Source of the DNA: CAZMGG01 sp964565715
GTDB lineage: Bacteria > Planctomycetota > UBA1135 > UBA2386
DNA length: 7,251 bases
Assembly: GCA_964565715.1 (NCBI GenBank)
Contig: CAZMGG010000200.1
Location: 1 to 7,251, forward strand
Direction of reading: 5' to 3'
In this document: in pieces, positions 1-4,990 of the stretch
Layout: the number at the start of each line of letters is the position of its first letter
How positions within the stretch are numbered: the stretch's first letter is position 1
Translations under genes and position numbers: made by a program
The notes under the pieces: model-generated
Told to the model about the DNA's origin: nothing
The model's database searches: none
What the model saw: only the letters and a program-made list of their open reading frames with translations

Positions 1-160
1 GGCGCCGCGACCCGCGGCGGCGCCGCGGGTGGCATCGCCCCAGCCCGTGGCGGCACCGGCTGCCGCCCGCACCAGCGTCGCCCTGATGGTCACGCTCACC
101 GTGGTCCTGGCGGCGGCCGTCGCCGGCGTCGTCTTCTTCTTCCTGCAGAACCAGTCCTAA
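1..160 (+). CDS. C-terminal end of a protein with a membrane anchor (partial, 5' end outside window)
   Basis: The reading frame is open from the left edge to the TAA at 158-160, giving 52 visible residues. The first ~23 are Ala/Pro-rich with a few Arg, which looks like a disordered linker. About 23 hydrophobic residues follow (VALMVTLTVVLAAAVAGVVF and on), then a short polar tail QNQS. This is a single C-terminal transmembrane helix with almost nothing beyond it, as in a tail-anchored protein or the last helix of a larger membrane protein. The stop lies 10 nt before the start of the MglB-like gene, whose ribosome binding site fills the gap, so the two genes are very likely co-transcribed and may work together at the membrane. 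The N-terminal domain that would name the protein is outside the window. Reading frame confident; function unknown. Confidence 0.7.
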   Translation, partial: APRPAAAPRVASPQPVAAPAAARTSVALMVTLTVVLAAAVAGVVFFFLQNQS

Positions 161-165
161 GGAGG
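161..165 (+). promoter_or_regulatory. Shine-Dalgarno GGAGG that fixes the GTG start at 171
   Basis: GGAGG directly follows the upstream TAA and ends 5 nt before the GTG at 171. It supports GTG rather than a downstream ATG as the start, and translation linked to the preceding gene. Confidence 0.75.
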
Positions 166-170
166 CGACG

Positions 171-695
171 GTGACCAACGCCGAGAAGCTGTCCGCCAAC
201 GAGAGGCTGCGCCAAGACCGGCTCCTCTTCTACAAGGACGACATCGAGAAGATCGATCACCTGCTGGGTGAGTTCCTCCGCCTGTCCGGCGCCAAGTGCG
301 CCCTGCTGGTGGACAAGGAGGGTCACCTGGTGACCCGGCGCGGCGAGCTGCGCACGATCGACATCGACACCATCTCCGCCCTGGTCGCCGGCTGCTTCGC
401 CGCGACCAAGGAGATGGCGCGGTTGCTGGGCGAGGCCGAGTTCAGCGCCCTGTTCCACCAGGGCGCCCGCGACAACATCCAGCTCACGCTGGTGGGTGAC
501 CGCACGCTGCTGACCATCCTGTTCGACGACCGCACCACGGTCGGGATGGTCCGGCTCTACGCCAGCGAGACGGCGAAGAAGCTCGCCGACATCTACGCGG
601 TGACCATCGAGCGTTCGCGCGCCAGCACCGAGGCGCCGCTGGGCAACGAGTACAACTCGGACGCCAAGAAGACGCTCGACAAGCTGTTCGACTGA
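171..695 (+). CDS. mglB: MglB-like Roadblock/LC7 domain protein
   Basis: 174 residues. Residues ~21-147 form one Roadblock/LC7 domain. They follow the Myxococcus MglB pattern closely as I remember it: a YKDDIEKID first helix, ALLVDKEGHLVTRRGE (strand-turn-strand), IDIDTISALVAGCFAATKEM, LLGEAEFSALFHQGARDNI, and DRTLLTILFDDRTTVGMVRL. The C-terminal tail ends LDKLFD, resembling the D-x-LF end of MglB. MglB is the GTPase-activating partner of the small Ras-like GTPase MglA; together they set cell polarity and control motility or secretion machinery at a pole. No mglA follows: a terminator-like hairpin does. The usual mglBA pairing is therefore absent here and the partner would have to be upstream or elsewhere. 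The GTG start has a GGAGG 5 nt upstream. The family call is firm; the polarity role is inferred by homology. A general Roadblock regulator of another GTPase is the alternative. Confidence 0.85.
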   Translation: MTNAEKLSANERLRQDRLLFYKDDIEKIDHLLGEFLRLSGAKCALLVDKEGHLVTRRGELRTIDIDTISALVAGCFAATKEMARLLGEAEFSALFHQGARDNIQLTLVGDRTLLTILFDDRTTVGMVRLYASETAKKLADIYAVTIERSRASTEAPLGNEYNSDAKKTLDKLFD

Positions 696-731
696 CCCGC
701 GCCGATCGCCCCGCGCGCGCAGTCGCGCTGC

Positions 732-772
732 CACCGCCGCCGTCGCCTGCACGCGATGGCGGCGGTGCTGTT
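732..772 (+). terminator. Rho-independent-like terminator after the mglB-like gene
   Basis: A 15-bp stem (arms 732-746 and 753-767) has one G-T wobble and a 6-nt CTGCAC loop, followed by GCTGTTT. It begins 36 nt past the stop at 695. The T-run is short, as is common in GC-rich genomes. It marks the likely end of the operon that includes the membrane-anchor gene. Confidence 0.6.
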
Positions 773-808
773 TGGTGACGCAGTCGTCGCGGCTGCTGCC
801 GCGCGCGG

Positions 809-832
809 GCGGAATTCTTCGGGAAATTCCGC
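809..832. promoter_or_regulatory. Perfect inverted repeat GCGGAATT-N8-AATTCCGC
   Basis: Two perfectly complementary 8-nt arms surround CTTCGGGA, which itself can form a C(UUCG)G tetraloop. No T-run follows. It could be an operator or an RNA hairpin in the leader of the next gene. It sits in the 696-1067 intergenic stretch (372 bp), where I otherwise see only the terminator hairpin at 732-772 and no convincing ORF or promoter. The half-site GCGGAA recurs in the inverted repeat at 4991-5016. Confidence 0.4.
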
Positions 833-1055
833 GATCGCCTTGAGGCCGGGGCCCCCCCGAGAAAGCGAAGACTGAAGACCGTTATTCACGGGAACGCGAA
901 GGGATTCGCAATGCGTCGACGGCACCCGTCCATCGCTATCCCCTGGCGCCAGCGAGATTTCCGGTGAATTCTCGCGACGAGGCTGCCGATCCATGGGTTG
1001 GTCAGGATGCGTGCCCAGCCGTGCGGCACGGCCGGCCTTCCAAAACCCAAGAAGC

Positions 1056-1060
1056 AAGGA
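1056..1060 (+). promoter_or_regulatory. Shine-Dalgarno AAGGA of the H1-like small gene
   Basis: AAGGA ends 7 nt before the ATG at 1068, an ideal spacing. It favours this ATG over the in-frame ATG at 993, which would add 25 residues of unrelated composition. Confidence 0.7.
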
Positions 1061-1067
1061 CAGAGCA

Positions 1068-1166
1068 ATGGCTGCAAAGCGCAAGGCTGCGAAGAAGGGC
1101 CGCAAGGCCGCGAAGAAGGCTCCCGCGAAGAAGAAGGCCCGTCGCAAGGCCGCGAAGAAGAAGTAA
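1068..1166 (+). CDS. 32-residue histone H1-like Lys/Ala/Arg-rich DNA-binding protein
   Basis: A very short gene encoding 32 residues, of which 14 are Lys, 4 Arg and 11 Ala; the others are Met, one Gly and one Pro. KAAKK occurs at residues 6-10, 13-17 and 27-31, with a degenerate copy (AKKKA) at 20-24, so there is a 7-residue periodicity. This matches the lysine/alanine repeat tails of bacterial histone H1-like proteins (Hc1/HctA-type, AlgP-type), which bind DNA without sequence specificity and compact the nucleoid. Here the tail is the whole protein. Evidence that it is real: AAGGA 7 nt before the ATG, strongly biased composition in this frame only, and a 9-bp GC hairpin 11 nt past the TAA. 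It stands alone, 372 bp after the mglB-like gene. The nucleoid role is inferred from composition; a nucleic-acid chaperone or polyanion binder is also possible. Confidence 0.75.
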   Translation: MAAKRKAAKKGRKAAKKAPAKKKARRKAAKKK

Positions 1167-1177
1167 CTCCGGTCGCG

Positions 1178-1199
1178 GAGCCGCGGGTCACCGCGGCTC
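1178..1199 (+). terminator. Terminator-like hairpin after the H1-like gene
   Basis: Perfect 9-bp stem GAGCCGCGG / CCGCGGCTC (1178-1186 and 1191-1199) with a GTCA loop, 11 nt after the stop codon. There is no T-run, only GTTTC 13 nt on, so it may end transcription weakly or just stabilise the mRNA 3' end. Confidence 0.45.
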
Positions 1200-1245
1200 G
1201 GCCGAAGTGAAGTTTCGCGGCGAGCAGCCGTGGGAGCTTCCGGTC

Positions 1246-1294
1246 GGGGCCCGTGCGCGAGAAGCCACGGGCCCCGGCTGCGTACCGGCCCGTG
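1246..1294 (+). promoter_or_regulatory. Mutually exclusive hairpins in the leader of the 1316 gene
   Basis: GGCCCGTG occurs at 1248-1255 and again at 1287-1294, and its complement CACGGGCC lies between them at 1266-1273. The middle strand can pair with the left copy (10 bp in all, 1246-1255 with 1266-1275, loop 10 nt) or with the right copy (8 bp, loop 13 nt), but not both. The arrangement ends 21 nt before the ATG at 1316. This is the geometry of an attenuator or RNA switch. If transcription starts downstream, at the TAGACT hexamer of 1300-1305, it would be only a DNA repeat. Confidence 0.35.
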
Positions 1295-1299
1295 CGCGG

Positions 1300-1305
1300 T
1301 AGACT
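1300..1305 (+). promoter_or_regulatory. Possible -10 box TAGACT for the 1316 gene
   Basis: TAGACT fits the TANNNT form of a -10 element and ends 10 nt before the ATG at 1316, which has no Shine-Dalgarno sequence. Together these suggest a leaderless or nearly leaderless transcript. I see no clear -35 element. Confidence 0.25.
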
Positions 1306-1315
1306 CGCAGCCCGA

Positions 1316-1819
1316 ATGTCCGAACGTGCCGTGGTTCCGATCGTGGTGGGCGGCCTCCTGCTGGCCGGCGCCCTGTCCTTCGGGCTCTACCTCTGGAAGC
1401 GCGGGCCCGCACCGGCCCCCGCGCCGGCGGCGACCGCGCCCACCACCCCGCCGGTTCCCGTCGGGCCCGGAACGCCGGTGACTGCGCAGCCGACGGCGCC
1501 GGCGGCGGCGGAGAAGCTGCTGACGCTGCCCGACGGGTCACGGGTGCCGCTGCTCAACGGCGTCGACCAGGTGCCGGCCTACGGCTGGCCCCACGATCGG
1601 CCGTGGTCGCCGATCGTCGGCAAGATCCGCGAGGGTGACCTCGACTACTACGTGCACGCCGACGGTTCGCGATCGACGACCATGATGGTCTGGGTGCCGC
1701 AGCGGCAGCGCCGCGAGGCGGTGGGCGTGGTGCAGAACCCGGCCCCGGTGCAGCCGATTCCCGACCACGAGCTGCCCGGCGGTACTGCGACCGGCGGCGA
1801 GGGCGGAAAGAAACAGTGA
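1316..1819 (+). CDS. Membrane-tethered protein with an unrecognised LLNGV/YVHADG domain, copy 1
   Basis: 167 residues from the ATG at 1316. The frame is open further upstream, but the membrane segment begins just after this Met, and its paralog starts at the equivalent place. Layout: a short N-terminal stretch, one transmembrane helix (residues ~6-26, VVPIVVGGLLLAGALSFGLY), a Pro/Ala/Thr linker (~29-65), then a ~60-residue domain (~69-127) with LPDG-x3-PLLNGV, a P-W-x-P-I-V-x-K segment and DYYVHADG-x3-TTMMVW. A Pro-rich tail ends in Gly/Lys. With N-in topology the domain would lie outside the inner membrane, probably in the periplasm. I do not recognise the domain. There is no cysteine in the domain and no obvious catalytic triad; the HADG and D/Y residues are the only shared polar cluster. 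It is the first gene of a tandem pair, 31 nt before the second. Confidence 0.8.
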   Translation: MSERAVVPIVVGGLLLAGALSFGLYLWKRGPAPAPAPAATAPTTPPVPVGPGTPVTAQPTAPAAAEKLLTLPDGSRVPLLNGVDQVPAYGWPHDRPWSPIVGKIREGDLDYYVHADGSRSTTMMVWVPQRQRREAVGVVQNPAPVQPIPDHELPGGTATGGEGGKKQ

Positions 1820-1831
1820 CGCGTCGCCCGA

Positions 1832-1837
1832 TACACT
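1832..1837 (+). promoter_or_regulatory. Possible -10 box TACACT for the 1851 gene
   Basis: TACACT lies in the 31-nt gap between the tandem paralogs and ends 13 nt before the ATG at 1851, which lacks a Shine-Dalgarno sequence. It may give the second gene its own short-leader transcript. A single hexamer is weak evidence, and readthrough from the first gene is equally possible. Confidence 0.2.
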
Positions 1838-1850
1838 GACCATCGACCCA

Positions 1851-2312
1851 ATGACCTCTGCACGCCCATGGCTCCTGATCGGTGCCGCCTTCGTGCTCGG
1901 TGGCGTGGCCGCGTTGGCCACCTGGCCCCGCACCGCAGCCGCGCCGGCGGGCGGTTCGGCGGGCACCGAGCCGCCGCCGACCCCCGCACCGGCGCCGGGG
2001 CCGGTGCAGGGCGAAGTGCCACCGCAGCCCGTACAGGCCGGCCAGAAAGCCGCCCTGCTGATGCCCGACGGTCAGCAGATGCCGCTGCTGAACGGCGTCG
2101 CGACGGCGCCCAAGGTCGTCTGGGGTGATGGACCCTACGCGCCGGTGGTGCGCAAGGAGTTCAACAACGGCCTCGACTGGTACGTGCACGCCGACGGCAC
2201 CTACACCACGACGATGATGGCGTGGCGCAAGGAACTCGGCCGCTACGACGCGACCACCCTGTGCCTGCGACCGACCAAACCGGTCGCGGTGGACGACGGC
2301 AGCGGCAAGTGA
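1851..2312 (+). CDS. Membrane-tethered protein with an unrecognised LLNGV/YVHADG domain, copy 2
   Basis: 153 residues. It has the same architecture as the preceding gene: one N-terminal transmembrane helix (residues ~7-24, WLLIGAAFVLGGVAALAT), a Pro/Ala/Gly linker (~27-64) and the same domain (~68-126) with MPDG-x3-PLLNGV, Y-A-P-V-V-x-K and DWYVHADG-x3-TTMMAW. Aligned by eye over ~59 positions, about half the domain residues are identical to copy 1, while the linkers share only composition. This points to an old tandem duplication with the domain under constraint. The tail differs (RYDATTLCLRPTKP) and carries the only cysteine. Function unknown; the conserved aromatic and HADG patch could bind a ligand or a partner protein. 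The gene runs convergently into the secreted-protein gene that ends at 2337. Confidence 0.8.
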   Translation: MTSARPWLLIGAAFVLGGVAALATWPRTAAAPAGGSAGTEPPPTPAPAPGPVQGEVPPQPVQAGQKAALLMPDGQQMPLLNGVATAPKVVWGDGPYAPVVRKEFNNGLDWYVHADGTYTTTMMAWRKELGRYDATTLCLRPTKPVAVDDGSGK

Positions 2313-2332
2313 GCCGCGGCCGCCGCGGTCAC
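2309..2332. terminator. Bidirectional terminator-like hairpin between convergent genes
   Basis: GTGA-CCGCGG pairs with CCGCGG-TCAC (10 bp, one bulged G at 2313, loop CCG), overlapping the stop of the + strand gene and lying 4 nt past the end of the - strand gene. The symmetry suits termination from both sides. No T-run is present in either direction. Confidence 0.35.
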
Positions 2333-2336
2333 GGAG

Positions 2337-3458
2337 CTACAGGATCTGCCGGGTGCAGGGGTTGGCCATGGCCACGTTGGCGGTCAGGTCCAGCGCCAGG
2401 CCCTGCTGCATGATCGCCAGGCCGGCGATGATGGCGCGTGCGCCCGCCGGGACCGGGACGGCCCGGATCGCCTGCCCGCCGGTGGTGAAGGTGAGGTTCG
2501 AGGTGAGCATCGTCGCCGCGTTCAGGCAGAGCACGCCCTGCGAGCCGGCCAGCACGAGGTAGCGCAACGGGATCTCCGGCCCGAAGGCGCCGAAGTCGGC
2601 CAGGAACATGACCGGCGTGCCGTCGGCGATCCCGGTCATCGACCAGCGGGCGCCGAGATCGTCGACGCGGCCGGCGTTGAGCGGCGGGTTCTGCGCATCC
2701 GGGAACAGGCCGGCGAACATGCTGGCGGTGCCCGGCGCGGTGTTGCCAGGGGTCGCGGTCGGGATGTTGTGGATGGTGCCGGCGACGCCACCCGGACCGT
2801 TCAGCAGCGGATCGATGCGCAGCTGGCGCGGTGTGCTGTACAGCAGGGTGTTGCTGGCCGGCACGAAGTAGCCGCTGTAGCCGGCGAGTTCCGGCGAGGT
2901 CGACACATAGCTGTGGCCGGCCGGTTCGGTGGCGCCGGCGGTGGCGTGGACCGACAGGCCGTCGGTGGGCCAGGTGCCGGTGGCCGGCTGCGGCAGCTCG
3001 AACGCCAGGAACACGTCCTGGCCGCGGGGCGCCAGGGCCGGCGTGGTGAAGTTGACGTTCACGATGAAGGCCGTGGCGCCGGTGGCGGTGCTGGCCGGCG
3101 TCGGGAATGGACCGGCGCTGGCGACCGGCGTGCCGACCAGCGGCCAGTTGGGTGCGCCCGGATCCTCGCCGAAGCAGGTGATGCCGAACGACTCGGGCGT
3201 GACGCCCACCTGGTCCTGCAGCACGCAGGTGATGCCGACGATGACGCGATGCAGCGGCTGGTTGATGTCGTGGCCCCAGCCGGCGTAATGGCTCTGGTCG
3301 AACCGCGTGAAGGCGAAGCCAGGGTTGGCGGTGTTGGCGGCCGCGGCGCCGCCCCGCGTGGTGAAGGCCGTCGTGGCGTTGTGGAACGTGCCCATGGGCT
3401 CCTGGGCCGTGAGCGAGACCGCGGCGGTCGCCGCGACGAGGAACAAGCGAGTGTTCAT
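2337..3458 (-). CDS. Secreted 373-residue protein of unknown function, paralog A
   Basis: 373 residues with a signal peptide (MNTRLFLVAATAAVSLTA, likely cut before QEP), so exported. The mature protein starts with a conserved block, G-T-x-x-N-x-TT-x-x-T-x-RGGAA, then FTR-x-D-x-SHYAG-x-G. The middle is rich in Thr, Pro, Gly and small residues (TPASTATGA, PQPATGTWPTDG, GVAGTIHNI, SMFAGLFPDAQNPPLN), as expected for an all-beta extracellular protein. Four cysteines are present; the last two, in VLCLN and the C-terminal NPCTRQIL, are kept in the paralog and may pair. I see no catalytic motif, anchor or sorting signal. The C-terminal stretch (MQQGLALDLTANVAMANPC) is somewhat like terminal beta domains of large planctomycete secreted proteins, but that is only a resemblance. 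The ATG is preceded by a pyrimidine-rich stretch with no Shine-Dalgarno. Function not recognised. Confidence 0.85.
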   Translation of the reverse strand: MNTRLFLVAATAAVSLTAQEPMGTFHNATTAFTTRGGAAAANTANPGFAFTRFDQSHYAGWGHDINQPLHRVIVGITCVLQDQVGVTPESFGITCFGEDPGAPNWPLVGTPVASAGPFPTPASTATGATAFIVNVNFTTPALAPRGQDVFLAFELPQPATGTWPTDGLSVHATAGATEPAGHSYVSTSPELAGYSGYFVPASNTLLYSTPRQLRIDPLLNGPGGVAGTIHNIPTATPGNTAPGTASMFAGLFPDAQNPPLNAGRVDDLGARWSMTGIADGTPVMFLADFGAFGPEIPLRYLVLAGSQGVLCLNAATMLTSNLTFTTGGQAIRAVPVPAGARAIIAGLAIMQQGLALDLTANVAMANPCTRQIL

Positions 3459-3513
3459 GGGAGGAAGGTGCGAGTCGGGCGCGGGGCGACGTCCCGATCT
3501 CGGCGAGCGGCCC

Positions 3514-3519
3514 AGTGTA
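3514..3519 (-). promoter_or_regulatory. Possible -10 box TACACT for paralog A
   Basis: On the - strand TACACT lies 55 nt upstream of the ATG at 3458 and would give a leader of about 50 nt. Just upstream is CCGGTTTCACCCC; a similar CCGGTTTCGACCACCCC lies upstream of paralog B at about 4944-4960, so part of the control region may have been duplicated with the gene. No convincing -35 element. Confidence 0.25.
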
Positions 3520-3571
3520 GGGGTGAAACCGGGGGCCGGGCAGGGCCTGCTTCCAGGTCTCTTGGTCGTAG

Positions 3572-3585
3572 TGCGCCATGGCGCA
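3572..3585. promoter_or_regulatory. 14-bp perfect palindrome TGCGCCATGGCGCA
   Basis: Perfect dyad symmetry about 115 bp upstream of the start of paralog A and ~53 bp upstream of its possible -10 box. It could be an operator for a dimeric regulator. GC-rich palindromes of this size can arise by chance, so confidence is low. Confidence 0.25.
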
Positions 3586-3642
3586 TCGGGTCCGGAAGCA
3601 GCGCGGCCCCGGCCGGCGGTGTCGCGCCGGGGCCGCGGGGGC

Positions 3643-3662
3643 GGGGGGGAGGGAGCCCCCCC
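3643..3662. repeat. G7/C7 hairpin next to the assembly gap
   Basis: Seven G (3643-3649), a 6-nt loop AGGGAG and seven C (3656-3662) make a perfect all-GC stem, followed at once by more G4/C5 blocks up to the Ns. Such sequence stalls polymerases and breaks assemblies, which would explain the gap. Homopolymer lengths here may be unreliable. Confidence 0.6.
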
Positions 3663-3677
3663 GGGGAGGCCCCCGGG

Positions 3678-3687
3678 NNNNNNNNNN
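3678..3687. other. Assembly gap (10 N)
   Basis: Ten consecutive undetermined bases lie between the two secreted-protein genes. The length is probably a placeholder, so the true spacing between the paralogs, and whether a further copy or terminator lies in the gap, cannot be read. Apart from the hairpin, palindromes and possible promoter listed separately, the 326-bp spacer 3459-3784 shows no gene. Confidence 0.95.
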
Positions 3688-3747
3688 GCGCTGGGGGTCC
3701 GTACCCCGCGGGGCCCGGCGGGTGGGCAACGCGCCGGGCCGGCGGCT

Positions 3748-3767
3748 GCGGTCGATCGATCGACCGC
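3748..3767. repeat. 20-bp perfect palindrome centred on GATCGATC
   Basis: GCGGTCGATC is followed by its exact reverse complement GATCGACCGC with no spacer. On the - strand it begins 17 nt past the stop of paralog B. It may act as a transcript-end hairpin or as a protein-binding site. A second, shorter palindrome (TCCCCGGGGA, 3775-3784) lies between it and the stop codon. Flanking CCGGCGG and CCGCCGG arms could form a competing stem. Confidence 0.5.
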
Positions 3768-3784
3768 CGGGTTCTCCCCGGGGA

Positions 3785-4906
3785 TTACAGGATCTGGCGG
3801 GTGCAGCCGTTGGCCACGGCCACGTTGGTGGCCAGGTCCAGCGCCGCCGCCTGCTGCAGGAACTGCATGCCGGCGACGATGCCGCGGGCGCTCGACGGGA
3901 TCGTGATCACGTTGAAGGTCGAACCGCCGACGGTGAAGTTCAGGCCGACGGTGGCCATGGTGCCCAGGTTCAGGCAGGTCACGCCCTGCGACCCGGTCAG
4001 GAACGCGCTCAGGGGGAACTCCGAGCCGAACGTGCCGAAGTCGGCGAGGAAGAACACCGGCGTGTTGTCCGGGGTGTTGGCCATGACCCAGCGGAAGGCG
4101 ACGTCATCGACGCGGCCGACGTTGAGCGGCGGGTTCTGGGCGTCGGGGAACAGGCCGGCGAACATGCTCGACGTGCCGGGCGGGGTGTTGCCCGGGACCG
4201 CCGTGGCGATGTTGTGGATGGTGCCGGCGACGCCGGCGGCGCCGTTCACGATCGGGTCGATGTTGAACTGCCGCGGCGAGCTGTAGGCCAGCGTCGGGAC
4301 CGCCGGCAGGTGGTAGCCGCTGTAGCTGCCGACCTCGGCCGGCGTCGACGAGTAGCTGAAGCCGGCGGGCTCGGTGGCCGCCGCGGTGGCGTGCATCGAC
4401 ATGCCGTCGGTGGGCCAGGTGCCCGTCGCCGGCTGCGGGAACGACACCGCGAGGAACACGTCCTGGCCGGCCGGCGCCAGCACCGGGGTGGTGTAGTTGA
4501 TGCTGAAGATCCAGGCCACCGCGCCGGTGGCGGTGCTGGCGGGCGTGGCGAACGGGCCGACGGTGGCCAGCGGCGCGCTCACCAGCGGGAAGTTCGGCGC
4601 GGCGGGGTCTTCGCCGTAGCAGAGGACGGTGAAGGTCTCCGGCGTGGTGCCGATCTGGTCCTGGGCGACGAACTGGGCGCCGACGATCTCGCGCATGCCC
4701 GGGCTGGCCGGGTTGGCGCCGAAGCCGGCGTAGTGGCTGGCGTCGATCCGGGTGAACACCTCGGTGGGGGCGCCGGTGTTGGCGCCCGCCGCGCCGCCGC
4801 GCGACGTGTAGGTCGTGGTGACGTTGTTGTAGGTGCCGAGGGGGGTCTGGGCGACGACGGTGCCCAGCAGCAGGGACGTGGCGATGAGCAGGGGAGTCTT
4901 GATCAT
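3785..4906 (-). CDS. Secreted 373-residue protein of unknown function, paralog B
   Basis: 373 residues from the ATG at 4906. A GTG at 4942 would add 12 residues ahead of a normal signal peptide and is less likely. The signal peptide is MIKTPLLIATSLLLGTVVA, cut before QTP, so the protein is exported. It is collinear with paralog A and shares its landmark blocks: TSRGGAA, FTR-x-D-x-SHYAGFG, GEDPAAPNFPLV, FATPASTATGA, PAGQDVFLA, PQPATGTWPTDGMSMHATA, GVAGTIHNI, SMFAGLFPDAQNPPLN, GRVDD, FLADFG and the identical terminus CTRQIL. It has three cysteines; the one in paralog A's ITCVLQD is Ala here (FVAQD), leaving LCYGED, VTCLN and NGCTRQIL conserved. No enzyme motif or surface anchor is visible. No Shine-Dalgarno precedes the ATG. 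The strong conservation of length and blocks says both copies are functional; what they do is not recognisable. Confidence 0.85.
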   Translation of the reverse strand: MIKTPLLIATSLLLGTVVAQTPLGTYNNVTTTYTSRGGAAGANTGAPTEVFTRIDASHYAGFGANPASPGMREIVGAQFVAQDQIGTTPETFTVLCYGEDPAAPNFPLVSAPLATVGPFATPASTATGAVAWIFSINYTTPVLAPAGQDVFLAVSFPQPATGTWPTDGMSMHATAAATEPAGFSYSSTPAEVGSYSGYHLPAVPTLAYSSPRQFNIDPIVNGAAGVAGTIHNIATAVPGNTPPGTSSMFAGLFPDAQNPPLNVGRVDDVAFRWVMANTPDNTPVFFLADFGTFGSEFPLSAFLTGSQGVTCLNLGTMATVGLNFTVGGSTFNVITIPSSARGIVAGMQFLQQAAALDLATNVAVANGCTRQIL

Positions 4907-4968
4907 GGTGCTAGCAGGGATGGAAATGGCCCGGTGTCGCACGGGGGTGGTCGAAACCGGGGCAAACT

Positions 4969-4974
4969 ACTCTA
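4969..4974 (-). promoter_or_regulatory. Possible -10 box TAGAGT for paralog B
   Basis: On the - strand TAGAGT lies 62 nt upstream of the ATG at 4906. The interrupted palindrome at 4991-5016 begins 17 bp further upstream, where a -35 element would sit. The 144-bp spacer 4907-5050 holds nothing else I can identify. Confidence 0.25.
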
Positions 4975-4990
4975 GCTCGCATGACGAGGG

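Larger units (their letters stand above)
2337..4906 (-). repeat. Tandem duplication of the secreted-protein gene (copies 2337-3458 and 3785-4906)
   Basis: Both copies are 1122 bp including the stop, encode 373 residues, are collinear with only small compensating indels, and are more than half identical in protein by eye. DNA similarity is easy to see at the 3' ends (CAGGATCTG, GCCACGTTGG, CAGGTCCAGCGCC recur in order). The copies lie head to tail, separated by 326 bp that includes an assembly gap. Confidence 0.85.

Noticed and set aside
96..752. - strand open frame opposite the mglB-like gene
   Set aside because: No start signal or domain; the + strand frame has SD, start and clear MglB similarity.
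593..1147. - strand open frame covering the H1-like gene
   Set aside because: It reads the Lys/Ala repeat backwards (Phe/Ala repeats) and spans the terminator hairpin; shadow frame.
993..1166. Upstream in-frame ATG giving a 57-residue version of the H1-like protein
   Set aside because: No Shine-Dalgarno at 993, and the extra 25 residues have unrelated composition; the ATG at 1068 has AAGGA at 7 nt.
2329..3729. 466-codon - strand frame overlapping paralog A
   Set aside because: Arg/Pro/His-rich shadow of paralog A in another frame, including the N gap.
2769..4286. 505-codon + strand open frame
   Set aside because: It crosses the gap and is antisense to both secreted paralogs, whose - strand frames have signal peptides and mutual conservation.
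3785..4942. GTG start at 4942 for paralog B
   Set aside because: It would place 12 polar residues before a complete signal peptide, and paralog A aligns from the ATG at 4906.
3578..4975. Long + strand open frame across the N gap
   Set aside because: It runs through undetermined bases and opposite the conserved paralog B; no recognisable protein features.
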